The notes beneath the pieces are model-generated. The model did not search any database. It was not told the DNA's origin and saw only the letters and a list, made by a program, of their open reading frames with translations. A stretch of 22,441 nucleotides of DNA. Source: Trichosphaerium sp. ATCC 40318. Lineage: Eukaryota; Discosea; Flabellinia; Trichosidae. The stretch spans positions 1 through 22,441 of the forward strand of contig JALMLS010000476.1 of NCBI GenBank assembly GCA_038496445.1, in the 5' to 3' direction. Of this stretch, positions 19,401 through 22,441 are shown one piece after another. How positions within the stretch are numbered: the first letter of the stretch is position 1; the number at the start of each line of letters is the position of its first letter. Position numbers and translations under genes: made by a program.

Positions 19401-21739
19401 AGAAAGCAACTTCTTTACTAAATTCTGTTCTTCTTGTTCTCGTTTGTAAGCAATTCTGTCAAGCTTAATCATTTCTCTCATATAATCACGCTTTGATATG
19501 TATCCAATATCTTTCAAGTAATACATCTCACCAGCAGCGTATCCAGATTCAGCAGCTTGTGGAGGGGTTATCCATTCATGCCTAGAGAGCACTTTATTAG
19601 CAAAGAAATCAATTGAATTACAAAAAAGAAGAAAAAATTACGAAAGAACAAGTTCAAAAAGAAATATCCTTTCCCGCTCTAAAAATGCTAACTATTATTT
19701 TTCTTTCGATATTTCCTTTAAATACACACTGTAATATACGTAGCATAGCCAAATTTAAAAATAGAGCGTCAAGTGTAAGAATTGAGTTTACAAAAAAAAA
19801 AATAGAAAAAAAGCAGTTTCGATCTGTTTTTAGACATACCACCAACGATAGGCATCAACACGTGGATTGACATCTAACACATGATCATCCGCTACATCAT
19901 GTAATTGACCAGTTCTTAACCGAGCAGGTTTTCCGAGAGGAGTAAAGACACCAAGTGCACGTCTCATCTGACGGAAAGGTTGAATAATAGGATTAGGTAA
20001 ACCCAATCGACGGAATATTGTATCATCTCTTGGTGGCACATTTCTGAAATATGTTGGGTTCTGTAATAAACCAAATCGTTCACCAAGTGTAGGATTGTCT
20101 AAAATACGAAAAAGTCAAAAAACGTGCACACAAACGCGAGTAGAATAAAAAAAAAAAGAAAAAAAAAAAGATCTTCAAATAATAATATGACGTACATATT
20201 GGAAGCGTCTGCAATTGATTGTACACATGCCACTTTTGCATTATATCACGAGGATGTAATGGATTAAGATCCATCTTATTACCCATTTCATCAACTCGAG
20301 GTTGAAGTACATCTCGTCTTATACGCTGTATCTCAGCATAGTGACCTGTCTTCATCCTAAACCATTCCACTTCACGATCTAATAAAAAGCCATGGATTTA
20401 GTACAATTTTACATAGTAATAATCGCGTAACTAAACAACAGGGACATTGGTAAAGCAAGATACAATCAATGTTAAGGACAGTTTTTCGACTGAAAAAAAA
20501 AAAGAAGAAACAACACAAACAAAAATTATTGTGACAACTTACCGAAAATCTCCGGATACTTCCTTCCAAGAAGATATTTTGAAGGATCTGTTATCTTTAC
20601 ACCATGCTCCAAAAAAAAATCTTGTGTTTGTTTAAACTCTTCTGGAGATTTCCATTGTGAAGCTAGACAGAACAGTGTTAAGGGTAATGACTTCCAATAA
20701 ATAATGATCTTAATTCTTACGTGGAGGTATCATATCTTCTTCTTCTGCACCCTCACCCTTTTCTGCCTCTGTTGCTGCAGCATAGTATTCACGTATACCA
20801 TCTTGAAGGCCCTACAAGGTATTTAAGGTTGATTTAGGAAAAACGCTTTAAAATCGCTTAAAATCGTTTAAAATATGCACTCTGAGCGTAGTCGCTACTA
20901 TTTATGCGTGTTGCGTGTGCTAGAGCATTAATCTGATAAAATACGTTTGGACAAACACGAAAAGTCAAAAATGCTTCGTGCGCCATTTCCTACTTACATC
21001 TTCATCTTTTTTTAATCGTTCAGCTCTGGCATCCATAAACTCTTCAGTCGCGTGGGAACCAGTTTGAAACTCTGAATTCCATTCTGCCTGCTTCTTTTGC
21101 GATTCAGGCTAGTTCATACGTGAGATCAAAGGCGAAATAGCGGTATAAAAGGAGAAATAATGTATACATCGTCATTCACTGCGTATCGCTTTGCTATTGG
21201 CTCTCTCGCTCCAAATGATCCATGTACTCCAGGTTCATCGTAATCCATGTAATTTGTTAAACGTGGAAGGTCAGGCTCTGGTTTGAACCCAAACTCAGCT
21301 TCCATCTCCTCTTCCATCCTTTTTCTAGTCTCCTCATCCTTTTTTCTGGTATCCTCATCAACGCCAGCGTTCTTTTCTTCGCCTTTATTGTTTTCGTTGT
21401 TTTCTTTGGGTCCATCGCAATACCGTCGTACATGGCTATTAGAGGTTGAATGGTGAGCGATTTAATGAAGTTTGGCAGGAAAGTATACAATTAACGAACA
21501 AAAGTCGCGTACGGTGGTAGTGCATTATGTAATGTAGGCTTTCGTATCAATAACCCGCCTGAACGAGAGCGTAGAATACTGTTTGTTTTTTTAGTGGTTG
21601 CATAGTATCTCTGAGTGCTAAGAGGTTAGCGTAAAATAGCTTGGACAGTAAAATAGCTTTTCCATGCCTTTGATTGCCTAGGGGCGTAATATTGCTTGCC
21701 CCTAACAAGGTACGTAAGCCTCGTTAGGGCTCTCGACAT
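16488..21739 (-). CDS. Large mitochondrial membrane protein of unknown family, 18 exons, 1093 aa
   Basis: Exons (minus): 21739-21714, 21617-21513, 21435-21168, 21108-20998, 20811-20721, 20662-20543, 20378-20196, 20098-19840, 19581-18944, 18856-18786, 18713-18563, 18458-18424, 18345-18212, 18113-18056, 17794-17731, 17640-16888, 16800-16719, 16620-16488. They total 3282 nt, all in phase. The N-terminus MSRALTRLTTQRYYATTKK is a textbook mitochondrial presequence (Arg, Ser, Thr, no acids), with a second RRYC-type site near residue 43. A charged, mostly helical domain follows, then a lysine run (about 535-545, from AAG repeats). One membrane segment lies at about 587-620 (GGGSAMGIAWVIVTIGGIIVSILVVY). 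The C-terminal half is Trp/Tyr/Pro-rich. A single-span inner-membrane protein, perhaps a respiratory-complex or mitoribosome-related subunit, is an inference; I do not recognise the family. It shares a 150-bp promoter region with a PPR-like gene. Confidence 0.8.
19192..19214 (-). repeat. AAG trinucleotide microsatellite coding poly-lysine
   Basis: A (TTC)n run on the plus strand (AAG on minus) encodes about nine consecutive lysines between RQMP and PGVISR in the mitochondrial protein. The trinucleotide unit keeps the frame, so length may vary between strains. Confidence 0.85.
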
Positions 21740-21889
21740 TAGTGAGCTCAAACAGAAAACTGAAAGAAATGGCTTGATCGCTATACATTTATACCAACTT
21801 AATTGGAGATAATATTACGTCACACGCTGCTATAACTTCAAGAAAAGGGTTCGTACAAAGAATAGCCAAGTAATCAGATCGGCCAACCA
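21740..21889. promoter_or_regulatory. Shared divergent promoter of two mitochondrial-protein genes
   Basis: Only 150 bp separate the start codons of the 18-exon gene (21739, minus) and the PPR-like gene (21890, plus). The interval contains AT-rich stretches and TTACGTCA (about 21815), a CRE/ATF-like octamer. Both products carry mitochondrial presequences, so shared control is plausible. No transcription start can be seen directly. Confidence 0.55.
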
Positions 21890-22441
21890 ATGTTCCTCAA
21901 ATCGGCTGTGTGGTACCACAATACGCGCAATACCACCAAAACAAAGCGACCCGCCACGTTCAGAAAGTTTCACTCCCAAAGAGTGCTTAAAATTAAACAA
22001 GGCTACACTGACATACACCCGAAGATCAAAAGAGACGGTTTCAGTGTCGCTAAACGCGAAAAGAGCAAACCTGAACCGTCTGTGCGTGCAGCGGACCTTG
22101 CATTGTCTGACAATAGCAGACTAGAAAAGGTGGACAAAATGCGTTTGGCGTTGGCTAAAAAACAATACGATATGGTAACAGAATTATACCAAAGGTTGCC
22201 AATGGATATGAAAACACCAACAACAACATCCATAGCAATAGACGCTTTATTCAGACAAGGACAGTTGCTTAAAGTTGATTCTTTTTACCAGGCGTATAAA
22301 GTGCGTAACCTGGTTTCGTCAGTGCTTCTTTCGGTGATGATTAGGGGATACAGGCAAGTCTTATTCGTATTAGCGTTGGTGTTAACCCAACTCCGCTTTT
22401 TTTCTTGTTTTTGAAACTTTTTCTTTGTCTCTCACTATGTG
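21890..22441 (+). CDS. Pentatricopeptide-repeat-like mitochondrial protein, N-terminal part
   Basis: The frame opens at 21890 and runs to a stop near 22414. The last coding part (about 22355-22414, VLFVLALVLTQLRFF) is probably intron read-through after a donor such as C|GTATTA near 22368, and the gene continues beyond the window. The N-terminus (MFLKSAVWYHNTRN..K, then FRKFHSQRVL) is basic with Ser and aromatics and no acids for 36 residues, a mitochondrial presequence. From about residue 80, helical hairpins follow PPR spacing: KKQYDMVTELYQRLP, SIAIDALFRQGQLLKVDSFY, SVMIRGYR. PPR proteins bind organellar RNA for processing or translation. The repeat match is by pattern only; another alpha-solenoid is possible. 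Confidence 0.6.

Noticed and set aside
20881-20932. Exon-like stretch INALAHATRINSSDYAQ (minus) inside the mitochondrial gene
   Set aside because: It has an acceptor-like CAG, but the following donor leaves the wrong phase for the next exon. Skipping it joins ...KKDED directly to GLQDGIREYY in perfect phase, so it is treated as intron.
21679-21704. 7-bp inverted repeat TAGGGGC ... GCCCCTA
   Set aside because: Short stem with a 12-base loop inside the first intron of the 18-exon gene; easily chance in 22 kb, with no T-run or other sign of function.
1-22441. tRNA, rRNA, CRISPR arrays, insertion sequences, complete retrotransposons
   Set aside because: Looked for cloverleaf-like A/B boxes, spaced palindromic repeats, reverse transcriptase or transposase motifs and terminal repeats by eye; none were convincing.

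Overview
The window is nuclear DNA of an intron-rich, AT-rich (roughly 60-65% A+T by eye) single-celled eukaryote. The reasons are spliced genes with mostly 40-100 nt introns, AATAAA-type polyadenylation signals, a prenylated Rab, a G-protein alpha domain, F-box and BTB proteins, and nuclear genes with mitochondrial targeting peptides. I cannot name the species. The combination of Rab32, G-alpha, BTB, F-box and MORN proteins suits a free-living amoeboid or flagellate protist. No bacterial operons, CRISPR arrays, tRNA genes or complete transposons were seen.

Left part (1-10.5 kb): a patch of small adaptor-like genes and their debris. It holds an intronless F-box/leucine-rich-repeat gene (+, 1020-1805), an F-box/beta-propeller-like gene (+, 1971-3359), a decayed F-box fragment near 3.5 kb, a GIY-YIG (T5orf172-like) protein with a C-terminal membrane hairpin (-, 3874-4834), a broken copy of the propeller gene (about 5.5 kb), an intact Rab32-family GTPase (+, about 6166-7542), an unknown basic/Cys-rich protein (-, 8558-9498) and an F-box/MORN-repeat membrane protein whose reading frame shifts in its last repeat (-, 9588-10531).

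Centre (11.26-14.31 kb, -): the main discovery. Twelve exons, every junction phase-compatible, build one 690-residue protein. A complete heterotrimeric G-alpha domain, with an N-terminal MG...C lipidation signature, is fused to two BTB/POZ domains and a C-terminal helical region. This copies the layout of RhoBTB, with a G-alpha in place of the Rho domain. Its P-loop is completed by a 15-nt microexon. About 2 kb without an intact gene follow, holding a degraded LRR fragment and a T22 tract.

Right part (16.5-22.4 kb): an 18-exon gene (-, 16488-21739) for a 1093-residue protein with a mitochondrial presequence, one membrane segment and no family I recognise. It is head-to-head, across 150 bp, with the start of a pentatricopeptide-repeat-like mitochondrial protein (+, 21890 to window end).

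Together, F-box proteins (Skp1-Cullin1 adaptors) and the BTB protein (Cullin3 adaptor class) make the left and centre a cluster rich in ubiquitin-ligase adaptors, with tandem repeats and relics showing fast turnover. The right end is conserved-looking mitochondrial housekeeping. Exon models are mine, from splice signals, phase and protein similarity; no transcript data were available.
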